In this document: positions 38,201-49,906 of the stretch, piece after piece
Layout: each line of letters begins with the position of its first letter
Position numbering within the stretch: position 1 is the stretch's first letter
From: Numida meleagris
Lineage: Eukaryota; Chordata; Aves; Galliformes; Numididae
Length of the DNA stretch: 64,000 bases
Assembly (NCBI RefSeq): GCF_002078875.1
Contig: NC_034420.1
Span: forward strand, 2,975,814-3,039,813
Direction: 5' to 3'
Notes under the pieces: generated by a model
What the model was told of the DNA's origin: nothing
Database searches by the model: none
Seen by the model: the letters and a program-made list of their open reading frames with translations, nothing else
Position numbers and translations under genes: made by a program

Positions 38201-41200
38201 AAAACCTACAACCTAGGACAAAGACCCAAAACCTGCCACCTACCCACAAAGGCTGCATTACAAATAGACAGGATCTTTGGATGAATGCAGTAGAGCTTTT
38301 TTCAAGTAATAACTTACTTCTGACTTCACAAACTGCACAAATTCGGTGGGCTCGCTCTGTCACAGCACCGTGCGGTGCAGGGAGCACCCAGCAGCAGCAG
38401 CGAGAAGCTGAGCTCAGACTGGGAAAACCCACAGGGCTTCACCCTGAGCACCTCTGGTGCTGGAGCTAATGACCCATCCAACACATGGCTGTTAGCGAGC
38501 CGGTGTTTGCCTCTCACTTGCCAAAACAGGCTCCCTCCCACTTCACCACAATAAAACAATCCAACCTGCTGCAGTTGACAAGGGAGCTAATATTTACAAT
38601 TAATTACTGAAAATATGTTAAGTTTCGCGGATGATTTCGTGGAAGACAACCACTGCGGACCAAGTTGCAATATAAAACCTGAGACACGATGCACAACGTT
38701 CCTCAGAGAGCTGCTATCTGCAGATATTTAAATCGCTCCGTAAATCATACAGACACTGCACATGCAAATGCTCTTTGAAAACAGCTGATCCAAGGGATTC
38801 CACCTCGCGAGGGAGAAAACAGGCCCATCAGATGGAGCCGTGCTCTCCTCGGCCCACACAGGCTCCACAGCTGTCAGTGCCACGTGTGCTGCTCTGCGTT
38901 CTCCTCTGTGCTCTCCTGCCAGTGCTTCTGCACCATCCCTGAAGAACCGGGCCCAGGGAGGTGCAAACACCCCAGGCCTCGTCACCTGGGAGGACGCTGC
39001 ATTGCTGCAGCCCGAGCAGCTGCCACTCCTTGAAGTAGGTTATTGCCACCAAGGGGAGCGAGAGCCTGTGAATTACTGAATTAACATGCACGTTAATTGT
39101 CTCTCTGCCTGCCTGCAACACCAAGGTGTGCAATTACAGGAGAAATGGAAGTGGGAGGAGACTCACCAGCCCCAAACTTCCCGGCCCGAATCCAGCTCCA
39201 CCGGAGCTGGCATCTTGCTGGGCAATCGCTTTGTGCCTTCCAGCTTCCCTCCTACACCGAGACGGTTCTGCAAAAGGCAGGCTCACGTTTTTCATCTGCT
39301 TGATGAAGTTTAGAAGCCGAGGCTTAGGGAAAACAAGATGCGTGCCAGCACGAGATGCTGGAACGGAGAATCCTACATATGCTCCAACAGGGAAACAAGG
39401 AGATTTTATGGGCAGGATTGTACAAATCTGCGTTTCTATTTTATGGAGGCGTTAAGGTGGCTAATTGGAGCACTGCAGAAATAAAGCTGCCCAGATTATT
39501 TCCAGTGCTCCCCGCCAGCGCCACGGGTCAGCGGGTTTAGCACCCACGGCTGTTCACAGAGATCCCCCTTCTGTAACGGGATGTCAGCAGCAAACTGCCT
39601 AGCACTGAATGTCAGCAGAAGACACCAGCACCAGCAATGTTCCTCACGTCTGCGAGCATTTTCATTCTGTAAGTCTCTTCTCTCCCATTTCAGTCCAATG
39701 AACAGCGCTGTAACTAAGATGGAAGCAGCGAGCCAGTGAAAACTCATCTCTGATTTTGAGACAGCTTATTTACAGGAATCAAAAACCTCCTCTAGAGTTG
39801 TTCCACTAAATTCTCTTTAATTCTGCAAGTATCTCACTTATACTAATGCTTGAGGTTGTCTGCTTCAAAGCTCCATAAGCCTGCAGAGACTCCGAGCATG
39901 TGCATCTCCTGCATGCTCCACGAGTGCGTGTCCCAGAAACGCATAAGCATGAAAGTAAAAAGCAAGCAGCAAGGGAAAAACATTTTGCTGCCTTTTCTGG
40001 AATGCCTACAGTGAAAACAGAGGAGGGAAGGAGACAAATTTGGCAGCTTTTCCACGTGGACGGTGAAATGCAAATCAGCTGGAGACTCTTTTAGTAATAC
40101 CATAAATATTCAGTTAACAAATGTGTTATTCTCTGGGCACCAGACCCAGAGCCCACCGCCCCGTTAACTTGGATGTGAGGCGTACACCCTGCACAGCACC
40201 TCCGCTGCTCCTCGTACCATCTCCCACAGCAGAAAATGGGTTAAAATCCCAAACAAGATTTATTGCAAGACTGGATTCAGAGAATCAGGGGACAGGGAAA
40301 GAGGAGAACAGAAATATGTGCGTTAGTTCTCCCCATTGCTTAGCTTCAGGTAACTTCGCTTTGACTTCGGGTGCGTCGCCCTGGATTGGACGAAAGAGAC
40401 ATTTCAAAATGCAGAGAGATTTCAGAGTACTGTAATTATTAGAGCAGTAACAGCTGAGCTCTGTTGACTCTGCAGAGCATTTTATGGTAAATAACAGCTC
40501 TCAGGAAGGAGATGCTGATCTCCACGCACACGTGCCCAGCCCAGCAGTTTCCCAGCTTCCTCTCTCCATTCCCGCACCAGCCAAAGGATGCGCTCAAATA
40601 TTCCCACTTCTTGATGGCCACAAATGCTCCAGCTGCTGCCCTACCTCTGCTGTCCACAGCTGCTCCTGCTCTCACCGTGTCACTGGAGGAAACACCCCTC
40701 ACTGCAGGAGGGGCATCTTCCCAGCTACCCAGCGCAGAAGTCTCATCCCTCCTTCAGGATGTCCCCCGTATTCCTCCTGACCTGACAGAACAGCACTGGC
40801 CTTACCACATTTGTCTGGTGGAGATGGAGACAGCCAATCTGCGACACTGCAATGTTATTTAACTTACCAGTGATACAGGAGCGACCTGTCCTGACCTCCT
40901 TCAACCACAACAGATAAAACCGCTTCGTTCTCTTCTGTCCACACGTGCAGCAAAAGATTCCTTAAACCCAATGGGTGCACGTGAGATTAGCTCTTCCAAA
41001 CCACTAGAAAGAATCCTATTCCTCGCACTGATATAGGAAACAAACCTTTCCCTGCCCACTTTGGGAAGAGAGCAGGAGCGCTGCTCACCAGAAGCAGCTT
41101 ATCTAGGTAAAGGTGTGCCGAGCAGCTGCTTGCTATCAGCCTTGCCCTTGCCCACTGCCAAGAGCCACGAGGCACTCTGAGCCGGTGCCCCCCCGAGCTG

Positions 41201-44200
41201 AACGCCCCAGCTGCAGGCAGCCCTCGTGCCCCTCTGCTGCCTGGGGTGCCCCACAGTTTGCCTCTGCACCGACAGCCACTGGGGGACAGCCCCCACTGAA
41301 CAAATGGCAGCACCTTAGCTTCAACCTCCCAGCTCCCAAAATCTCATCCCACTGGGGAGCAAGTGCAGTATTTAACAAAATACAGTAAAATCAAACCACA
41401 GGCAAATGACAAGCAATTGAGACAGCAAAGCTGTGCAGACGTAGTAATGACTGCACACAAAAGCACAGCGTGCTGCTGCGGCTGAGCACCACAGCTTGGC
41501 ACCAGCACATCCCCACCCAGCCCAGGCTGAGCTGCCCCTCCTGCAGCAACAGCCCCAGGTCAGCCCTCCTCAGAGGTTTGATCTACAGGGAGACAAAGCT
41601 CTTGGACCAGATTGCTTTACATCCCAGCTAATAGCAGAGAAATGCAGCCGTTAAGTACATGGGCGCAGCTTGGCTGCTCTGCAGAGAAGCACCCCTTCAC
41701 AGAGCCATGGGAAGGTGATGGAGGGCTTGCTGGTCACTTCTTGCTCTTTCAGGAATTCAGCAGAGTTTGAAACGTTCTTGCTGGTGGAAAATACTGCCAG
41801 GTATGCAAATACATTTCATATTTGCTTATGTTTTAGATACCTTTGCTCATACAATTCAAAAAACACAGGGCTCGACCACAAACTGTGCTGAGCATTTTAT
41901 GGCACCGGTCTGCAAGCAGGAGCGTGTTCCTCAGAAATGAGGGATGCTGATATCAAAGCCAGGATGCCGAGCTGCACCTGCGCCTCTCGGCTCTGCCAGG
42001 GCGATGGGCTTGGCCACGGCCCCAGCACTGCTGGAGCCCAAGCAGTGGGGTGGAAGGTGCAGCTGAGGCTTGGAGAGGTTGGAGTGATCAAAACTGGCAG
42101 CAGCACGGGGTGGAACAGGGCAGGAGCTGTGGACTTCATGCCCCTACAGCACCCAGTCATCACCTGTCCAGTTTGGAGCAGGATGGATGTGTTTAGGAGC
42201 CTTGGTCTTAGCAGCTAATTCCTCAACAATAATTTCCCCGTGCAATAACTCTCAAGGGACTCTCTGTCTGAGTAAAAACAATGCAGAGATGTGACGAAGT
42301 TTGTTCCAAGTCTGAGCATTTCCAGACAAAGCATTTCTGTGACCATTTCAGAAGGCACGCTGCATCTCTCCTCCATGCTGCCCCCCAGCCAGCAGCCTGG
42401 GAGAGAGCACTGCTCCCCCTGTCCCACACCATGTCATCTTCTCAACCATGTTCCATACGCTACCCCCATCAGCAGTCAGGTCAGAGGGAGGAGACAAGGT
42501 AGCATTAGCTAAAAAAATGCAAACGAAGCCATGTCAAGTGCTACAGCTGATGGCATCGCCCAGAAAACAACTGATCAGACACTGCTTGTTTTCTTGCTTG
42601 TCTGTGGTGAGCCACGTGCGGCCCAGAGCTCCATCACAGAGGTGACTGCAGGGCAGCAGCTCAGCTGCAGTTTCTCCCTCCAGCTAGCAGACTCCAAACG
42701 GCTCAGCATCCCACTGGGACAGCTCCTTTTTGATGTCCTGAAGCCATGGAAAGGAAAAGGCGCCTGAAGAAGGAGCAGTCTCAGGCTGGCTTTACATCCC
42801 AGCATGTAACATGCTCGCTGACGCCATGGGGAGGAAGGGGCCACACAGGCTCAGGACTGCAGACCCCACTTCTGCCCGTCCTCCTGCACAGATCAGCGTG
42901 CACCCGGGTGAGATTTCCCCCCTGCTCTGATGCAGCCATTTGTCTGGGTGCCTGCAGTCTGGTTAGCTCTGCATGCGCAGCACTGCAAATCAGACCCTCT
43001 GTCAGCTCACGTGTTAGAATACCAGACGAGAACAAGCGCTGTGTCACAGAGGCTCAGGCCCACACAGGGTGGTGTTCCACTCCCCGGGGCACTGCTACGC
43101 AGCCCAGGGTCACGCCTGACTATGGCCACTTGCCAATTTGCAGCCCAAAGAACAAACTTTGGGAGGAGAGAGTTTTCCTGGAGCAAGAGAAATGCAAACA
43201 CTGGCACGTGCAGAGCGGTGGGTGTTGAATATGTCAAGAAAGCACTGTTTGGATTGAGGAACTGCACTGAGCCTTTCTGCATTACTGTTCCTTTATGTCC
43301 CCTGTGCAGTGATTTTTAGTAAGAAAGACAGCACACACCATAAGCACCCAGGGCTTTCCCCAGCGTGACGGAGGAAGCACCACTACAACCCAGACACATG
43401 CCAGTAAAGTGCCCTGCCAGTCCTGAAATCGTGGTCAATAAAACACTGACACTCAAAAACAAATTCACTTCATTTTGGGAAAAAAAAAATATTGTAAACC
43501 TTCAGAGTTTGTAATAAAGCTTAAATAAGTATGAAAAGAAATATTTAAAAATGTGGTGACGTTAGCCACTGTGAAGCTGGGGCTTGGCCAAAACCTGTGC
43601 TAAATTAAACATGAAGTTCAAAGCTTTTCACATCACGGAGTCACATGTTTTAACTGAGAAAAATCCAAGTGCATGGCAGTGCTCATTGCAGCCACCAGAC
43701 AGGTACCCCGTAACTCACACTGGAACTGCTGATAAGGACAGAGCTTGGACGATTACCGAGGCTGGATGTTACAGGTTGGCAAATACTTCCTTTTTTACCC
43801 TTCTGGATTATGGTAAAACAAAAACTTCAAAGCATTGTAGCTTCATGGCTGTGTGTGCACCGCCAGAGCCACACGGAGCCGTGCCAGCGGCAGGGAACAC
43901 GCACACACCCTGGATGCTAATGCGCTGTAATATGCAGCGTGCTACGGGATGGACTTTCCCCCATCCGTTTTACTTTCTGGGTCTGACTACAGCAGTTCAG
44001 GCAGGAGCTGTACGTGCGTGGGAAGCAATCAGGGACGCGCACGGCTTCTTTTAATTTAATCAGTGCTATCTGCTCTTAAGACCAGCTATTTGAGATCACC
44101 TTCCCTCACTGGCAGGAGCTGAATTTATGGGGAAGCAAGAGCAAGGGGAGGTATTTAGAGCAAGCCGCCACACTGGAGCTAAATACGCTTGGGCTGAACC

Positions 44201-47200
44201 ATGGGGAGCAGGGACAAGAAGTAGCTGTAGGTCTGCAAGCCCCTTCCTATGTCTGCAGCTCCTAGCACCCAAGAAAACACCCCGGTCATGCTTGCTCTGA
44301 CACTGTGCAGACGTGCAGAAGTGGGGTGCAAGCAGTTCCTGTGCCCCCATGCCACCTAACAGGCATCCCAGGGACACTGGGTGACAGCAGCACCAAGGGC
44401 CTCCCATGCACTCTTTGCACCAGGGAGACACCACAACGTTTCACACAGATAAAGCAGCACATACTGATGAGCACGTATCGGTCAGCAGGATTTTTCCATA
44501 TCACTTCTGAGTGATGACATCAAACAGCTTTGTTACCAAGTGCTGCTTTAGACACCCATTACAAAGGTACTTCCCTGGAAAAAGCTGTTGCTGTGAAATC
44601 TTCTGTTTTCAGTGCAAACAGCTGACCAGGTACTGGACCCGCAGAACAGGCTGCAGCAGGTGACAATCAGAAAAGACTAGGGAGAGAGAATGCCATATCA
44701 ATGCAGATTATTGGCTTGCGGAGAGCCAAGAGAAGTGAAACCAGCCAATTCCATGGCCTCCAGCACCTGCAGCACAGGGCTGTGGAGCAGAGCAGGAGGG
44801 ATGCTGCCCTACTCCAGGAAGTGAATGGGTGGGAAACCGAAAGCATTCTCTGTGAATGAAGTAGCCAGGACACAGCTGTACGGTCTTTAGGACATGCACG
44901 CTCACCTCCAGAAGCAGTAGGCTGACAAGTTTCTCAGAGGAGCAGAAGCAGGAGATGGGCAATTTATTTTGTAAAGGTACCTAGCAGGCAAAGTGAACAC
45001 CAGGGCAGTTCCCCTGCCCAAATCTATCACCTCCGCACTACAGGTGCAGCGCTGAACAAGACTGGCTCCCTGCAACACCTCTGAGTGCCCCTGAGCAAAA
45101 GAACAGGTTGTTCTAATGCTGGCACTAATGCACTGATCCAAGACAGTGTCACCACTGCCTTATTCAGATTGACCCATCAAATATCACATAACGGTTTTCT
45201 GGTAAGTCATGCACTTGAAAATATGGCTGGTGAGACTCAGAATCCGATGCTTTTGGACAATGAGCCATTTCATAGCAAACTTTACTTCAAAACTAATTAC
45301 TGACATTTCAAGCCAAGTGAATTCATAGTTAGCTCTTGCAAAATTAAACAACTATTTTGGGGCCCTCTTGATAGTTTGGGTTTGAGTGACACTGGATCAA
45401 AATACAGTTACTTGCACTCAGCAAACTCTGATTCCCAGCCTAGAGCTGTACTTTCTACTGGTGTATCCAGAGTAAGAGCTGGGCTTGCATCTTCAAGGCC
45501 AACAAGACAGAGGTAATGGAAATATCTGAGCTATATTTCACTTTCACTGGGGGTGGGAGAGAGAAAAGAAAGAACAAACACAGCTGATGCCTTATTCCTC
45601 GACCTTTCTCATCTACTGGAATTGAATTTGCCCACAGAAGGAAGTGTAAATATCCCCACTGCACAGGGGGACTACAGAACGCAGCCAGAACAAGAAATCC
45701 ACCCTGTTGAACAGATCTGCTAATCCGAACGTTTCCATGACAAATACGGACATGGCTGATTCTAGCCACAAATTTGGTCCTGATTGGCTGCAGACGGTAA
45801 AAACACATGAGAAATCTCTACTTCAGCAGTGCGTTAAAAACAGAGATGCATTTGTGCTGTGCATTATCTGCTGTGCTGGCCCTCCGCCTCTTAGTGTTGG
45901 TTTTGTTGTTTTTTTTTTTCCCTTAACTCATTTACCATTTTATTGCTCGTGTTTGCTGGAGGATATACAAGCAACTTGAAATTCTCAAAGTCCATCTTCG
46001 TCTTGTATCTAGTGCTAACCGCTAACGTGCTAAGAGAGGGCCGGGAGCTCCTCTCGGCTTCACAGGTGCTGGGTGCACTGAGCTCCCAGCGGTTCCTACC
46101 ATCCCCGGTGTCTCCAGACCCTTTTTTCTGTGGGCTGGAAAGGTGACAGCAGTGCCCCAGCGCTGAGGACACGTCGGTGGCTCGGGCCCCACAGGCTCCC
46201 TAGGATGGCTGCGAAGCTTTGCTGATGTAAGGTCAGGAGTGACCAGGTGCTACCTCTCGTTAGGCCAACTCATGAAGCTGAAGAAGGCAGGCAAGAGGAA
46301 TCCCGACCGGGAATGAAAATAAAATGCCATCAATTCAGGTGATCAGAGGAAAGAACTTGTAATGAAGCGTACAAACAACCTGTGGAACTACCCAGCGCCA
46401 CTGCAGAAGCCAACAGCTCGTCTCATTGACTAACTGCAGCTGTCCCAGACACCAGGGAAAGCTTCTGCAGCTTTGCTGCTAGGAACACAAATCTAGGAAA
46501 CAGAAACCGTTATCCCCAAGGAGAGGCCGCGTGGCCCACAGCCTGCCTAGACAAAACACCCAGTTACACTGCACTGGGTTCTCACGCTCAAGCCAAAAGT
46601 GTGATCTCCTCTACAAACAGCACTGCTCACCCCCAGAGAAAAGGTCCCGCACCTGACGGACCACTGCTCTCAACTTTAAGGCAGCTTCCAGCTCCACGTG
46701 AGGAGCGAGGGACAGAAATACAAGCCATGTCTTCTGCACCACGCCACGAAGGGCTCAGCACTGAGCTCCTCAGCCCGGGCTGTCAGCACCCACCTCCTCA
46801 CTTATGGATAGCAAACTCCTGGCTTCAGATACCACCTGCTTCTTTTACCTGTTCTTAAAATAAGATACTTGTGTAAGTTTTGCTATTAGTTTATTACACC
46901 AAAGCAGCTTAAGATCTGTGTGTAAGCTGCTTGGCAAGACAAAGCTGCACAAATTGTCTTCCATCTCCTCGGAAGAGCACACAGTTAGCAAGATTATAGC
47001 ATATTCGCAGAGGCGTGGAGCTAGTCCCACTACAACTATTTCTTCAAGCTCTTGTTTTGGCAGTAGTACTTAGCTTCTATATTAATCCTGAAATACCCAA
47101 ATAAACACACAAAACTACCAAAAACCAAACAGGAGATGAAAATCTAGTAACGAAACAGATCACAAGCACTTCGCTCAGTAAAAGACAATGCTGCCAAACA

Positions 47201-49180
47201 GAGCAGCTAACCCGCGTGCCCCACAGCCCAGAAGGCAGAGCCAGCACGGGCTGCAGCAGCAAACGCACACCTTGTCCTCTGTGAGCGTGTGAGAGCTCAG
47301 CCAGACTGCAAAGACGAGGTGGGATCCTTGGAGAACTGCTCGAGGAACAGTGCAACTGGCTGAAGTCAGCCAAACCAACAGCAGTGGTCCACAGTGCTCC
47401 TTCCTGCCAGGTGAACAGCGAGCTAAAGGTGTGACATCCCTCACTGGCTTTGGAAATATCCAAGAAAATCAAAGGGATTTCTTCCAATCTACTCCCTCCA
47501 ACCGAGTATCCTACTAATTGACAGCAACACTTGGATAACACATCGGAGCCAAGAGGAGATAACTCTGGGAACACGAGGTTTGATAAATGTAGCTGAACAA
47601 CCAAAGCCAGCAGCAGGCATCAGCAAGATTGAATCCCAGCATACACGGCAAAATGTGTGACCAGACGCTGCATTTTTACTGCCCGTGAATTCCAGCAACA
47701 GCAATTTCTTCCATCCATTAGGGAACTGAGCCAATCGGAAGACAGCAGTGTAGTGGAGAACAGATACATCCAGCCAAAAATGATCTACATGCAATGGAAA
47801 TTGGACGCAGCCTTCAGACTTCAAACAGGAGAATGGGATCCTGCCTGCTGCCACCACAGCCAACGTGTCCCCACAGCGGGCTCAGCCACTTGGCAGTGCC
47901 CAGCACCATTCCGCTCCATGTGAGACTCAGGGTCTCAATGGCCAGACAGTTTTGCCTGTACCATAAAGAATATCAAACATCTCAGATAATGATACAGTTA
48001 TGGTTGTATTACGAATAACATAAAAAGATAAACTGCAAACCACGCATACACACGCGCTAATGTAAAATTTTACCCTACCAGGTCAACAACTTGTCTTGGA
48101 CCAGGAACGCAACATTTTACACTTGCTCACAAACTTGCACAATTAAATACCTTGCACAGTCCTTCCCATTTTTCTCCTTATAGCAAGTACTTGAAGTTTC
48201 ACATTTCCAAATACGCTATTTTTTTTCCTTGGAATTGCTAGAAAATCCATACCAACTTTCACTTCAAGAGCATACATACGAGTGAGCAATAGATCCAGTG
48301 GAAATAGAGACCTACCCTAGAAATACTGATAGACTGCTAAATGCAGACGTTCTGGCAGGGAATAATATTTCCAAACAGCAGACAGACTTGCCAAAGTTTC
48401 GAGGTCTTTCTTTTTGGTGCTCTCTAAGCAATACTCATTCTGTATCGTACAGTGCTTTCAACTTTCTGCTCAGCAGCACTATGGAATTTTTGAATTAACC
48501 CTGAAAGAAACTGAGCAGAGCTCAGGCAAATACTATACAAACCAGATCTCCTGAAAAAATCAGCGTTTTGCAGCCAGTATTTATGGATTTAAGGATTTTA
48601 ATCCCTGGGATCGCTGCTCGCTTTCTCTATAATTTTTTCCATGAGCTTCTCCTCCTCTCCTTCCATATAAAAATATCCGAATATTTTTCCTCTTGGTAAT
48701 CTTCATAAAACACACATCATTAGCACTGCACGCTTGGTGTTGGATTACTGAAATACAACATTACCTCTACCAATACTTTCTGAGAAAGAAACCACAAGGT
48801 ATTGGGAAGAATTTGCTGTGCATCTGCATTTTATTCCCTCCTCAGTGGATTTACAAAGCATGGGATTTGGGAATAAACAGGTCCCTTCTGCAAGAGCTCT
48901 GCATACGGAGCCACTGAGTTTCTCCTCCTCGTCCACGCCTGTACGAAGGATTACAAGATTTCAGATGGTTTTCTCCTCCAAAGCCCCTCCACAGCAATTT
49001 CCTGGTGCCCACACGTTTCCTCCACCACCTCACAACCCACTCTCCTCTCCTCTGCAAATTACAACTCACATAAACACTGCTGGCTTACTTACAAGTGGCA
49101 CATGTTCATTTTCTCCTCCCTTCCCAATACTAATTTTTATCCCAGCAAATACACAGAAGGGGCAGGAAAAGCGAAGCGGG

Positions 49181-49190
49181 TCTTACCTTT
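49181..49190 (-). other. KCNIP1: Splice donor of KCNIP1 exon 1
   Basis: On the minus strand the exon ends AAAAG and the intron starts GTAAGA, with the GT at 49186-49185. Seven or more positions agree with the consensus donor. The site leaves one base of a codon in the exon (phase 1), as expected for the junction before Asp in KChIP1. Confidence 0.93.
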
Positions 49191-49247
49191 TGATGGTCTT
49201 CTTTGTTTCGTTTGTAGAGAGGAGAACGTGCCCATTACAGCACCCAT
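49187..49247 (-). CDS. KCNIP1: KCNIP1 (KChIP1) first coding exon, MGAVMG isoform, 20 codons plus 1 base
   Basis: Read on the minus strand from 49247, the exon gives MGAVMGTFSSLQTKQRRPSK and ends with one base (G) of the next codon before a splice donor. I recognise this as the N-terminus of Kv channel-interacting protein 1. KChIP1 is an EF-hand calcium sensor of the neuronal calcium sensor family that binds the cytoplasmic N-terminus of Kv4 channels and promotes their surface traffic and gating. Gly2 lies in the known N-myristoylation signal that targets this isoform to membranes. The start is supported by a G at -3 and G at +4, and by an in-frame TAA twelve codons upstream (49281-49283). The phase-1 end fits the Asp that follows Lys20 in KChIP1. 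The EF-hand domains are encoded by later exons not seen here, so only about a tenth of the protein lies in the window. Recognition is from memory of the family, but a 20-residue match with a correct splice site leaves little doubt. Confidence 0.95.
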
Positions 49248-49392
49248 TGCAAACGCTACTCGGGAGTTTTTGTGGAGGATTTATTTTGGCTGGGCTTTTT
49301 TTTTTTGATTCTTCTCACTCCCCTCCCTCCCACCGCCGGTGCACAAAATCTACATGAAATGCCCACGAGAACCAAACAAAACAGAGGAAGTC

Positions 49393-49429
49393 GAGGGAAG
49401 AAAGAAAAGAAGAAAGGAGGAGGGAAAAG
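49393..49429 (+). repeat. Homopurine tract, 37 bases, in the KCNIP1 5' region
   Basis: Thirty-seven consecutive A/G bases lie about 145 bases upstream of the KCNIP1 ATG. On the KCNIP1 strand it is a CT tract. Such tracts are common in vertebrate promoters and can adopt triplex forms. Some parts are mirror-like (gaagaaagaaaagaagaaag). Confidence 0.9.
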
Positions 49430-49475
49430 CGAAGCACTGCAGCTCAGCGTTCAGCAAGCGTTAAGCTTGGAGGGC

Positions 49476-49490
49476 TTTTTTTTTTTTTTT
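49476..49490 (+). repeat. Poly(T) tract, 15 bases
   Basis: An uninterrupted T run between the CpG island and the KCNIP1 coding exon. It would be A15 in a KCNIP1 transcript that starts upstream of it. Confidence 0.92.
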
Positions 49491-49507
49491 AGTCAACACA
49501 CATGCAC

Positions 49508-49514
49508 TGACTCA
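49508..49514. promoter_or_regulatory. AP-1 consensus site (TGACTCA) near the KCNIP1 start
   Basis: An exact TGACTCA heptamer, the Fos/Jun binding consensus, lies about 260 bases upstream of the KCNIP1 ATG, between the CpG island and the coding exon. A 7-base match occurs often by chance, so function is only suggested by its position. Confidence 0.25.
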
Positions 49515-49619
49515 CAGCCGGCTGCACCGTTATTATTCAGAACAGCTCCCCATCAAAATTTAAATGCTAGGTAGATTCCCTTAGACCAGAGCTGGCAGCG
49601 GATGCATCAAAATATTTAC

Positions 49620-49906
49620 TGGAGCGCAGCCACACAAACACACAGGGTAATTCTTCCTCCCGCTCCCTGATGGCTCCAACCAGCAGCCTGGAGGTCTACG
49701 GGGAGAGCAGCAGCGCATCCCTCCCAGTGAATGCTAAGCTGGCGTCCCGGAGGCGCGGTGAGGGGCGGGGGGGTGCCAGGGCTGCGGGCTCCGCACCAAT
49801 CCGGAATGAATGGGAACCTTCCGAGCGGGAAGCGGGAGCGTGTGAGCCGGCAAAGCCCCAGCTGCCGGGACTGCGTGCCCCTGCTAACGAGGAGCCTGAC
49901 AGAAAG
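49620..49906. promoter_or_regulatory. CpG island, likely KCNIP1 promoter
   Basis: The segment is much richer in G+C than its surroundings and holds about sixteen CpG dinucleotides between 49740 and 49890, against very few in the neighbouring kilobases. It has an Sp1-type GC box (GGGGCGGGG, 49762-49770) and a CCAAT box on the plus strand (49796-49800). It begins about 370 bases upstream of the KCNIP1 ATG, the usual place for a CpG-island promoter of a brain-expressed vertebrate gene. Promoter function is inferred from composition and position. The plus-strand CCAAT and a donor-like AAAG|GTAGGA at 49903-49912 leave divergent transcription possible. Confidence 0.6.

Larger units (their letters stand above)
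25966..49180. other. Intronic unique sequence, 23 kb, no CR1 recognised
   Basis: This is the part of intron 1 nearest exon 1. No transposon, exon or RNA gene was recognised. It holds homopolymers and simple repeats (29413, 31608, 34240, 37353, 38172), a hairpin at 30077-30107 and an AT palindrome at 28911-28928. GC-richer stretches at about 33-34.7 kb, 36.3-37.3 kb and 40.5-43 kb give open frames on both strands but no recognisable protein. Confidence 0.5.
1..49186 (-). other. KCNIP1: KCNIP1 intron 1, 5' portion (left end outside window)
   Basis: Everything to the left of the exon 1 donor is read as intron. The donor is used in the minus direction, and I recognised no following KChIP1 exon: neither the short alternative exon coding DIAWWYYQYQR nor the EF-hand exons. 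KCNIP1 is known in mammals for a very long first intron, so more than 49 kb here is plausible. No open frame in this stretch resembles a known protein, although a small exon of 30-120 bases could have been overlooked by eye. The content is unique non-coding sequence with four CR1 fragments, simple repeats and possible regulatory blocks listed separately. Confidence 0.75.
49248..49640 (-). other. KCNIP1: Putative 5' UTR part of KCNIP1 exon 1 and core promoter
   Basis: This stretch lies directly upstream of the KCNIP1 ATG on the minus strand and runs to the CpG island. It holds an in-frame TAA at 49281-49283, an 11-T run at 49296-49306, a start-stop ATG-TAG at 49355-49350, a 37-base pure purine run on the plus strand at 49393-49429, and a 15-T run at 49476-49490. 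The transcription start is not visible. I see no canonical TATA box in a convincing position, which is common for CpG-island promoters. A small intron within this stretch is possible: on the minus strand a pyrimidine-rich tract is followed by a TAG at about 49350-49352. I consider one continuous exon more likely. Confidence 0.5.

Noticed and set aside
47077..47604. Minus-strand frame of 175 codons containing a LDISKA string like the reverse transcriptase motif of LINEs
   Set aside because: Only about six residues match. The following sequence does not resemble the CR1 or any other reverse transcriptase, and the DNA does not match CR1 in this part.
48818..49357. Open frame of 179 codons, plus strand, over the KCNIP1 exon
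   Set aside because: It is the antisense shadow of a region whose minus strand holds the KCNIP1 exon. Its translation has no family resemblance.
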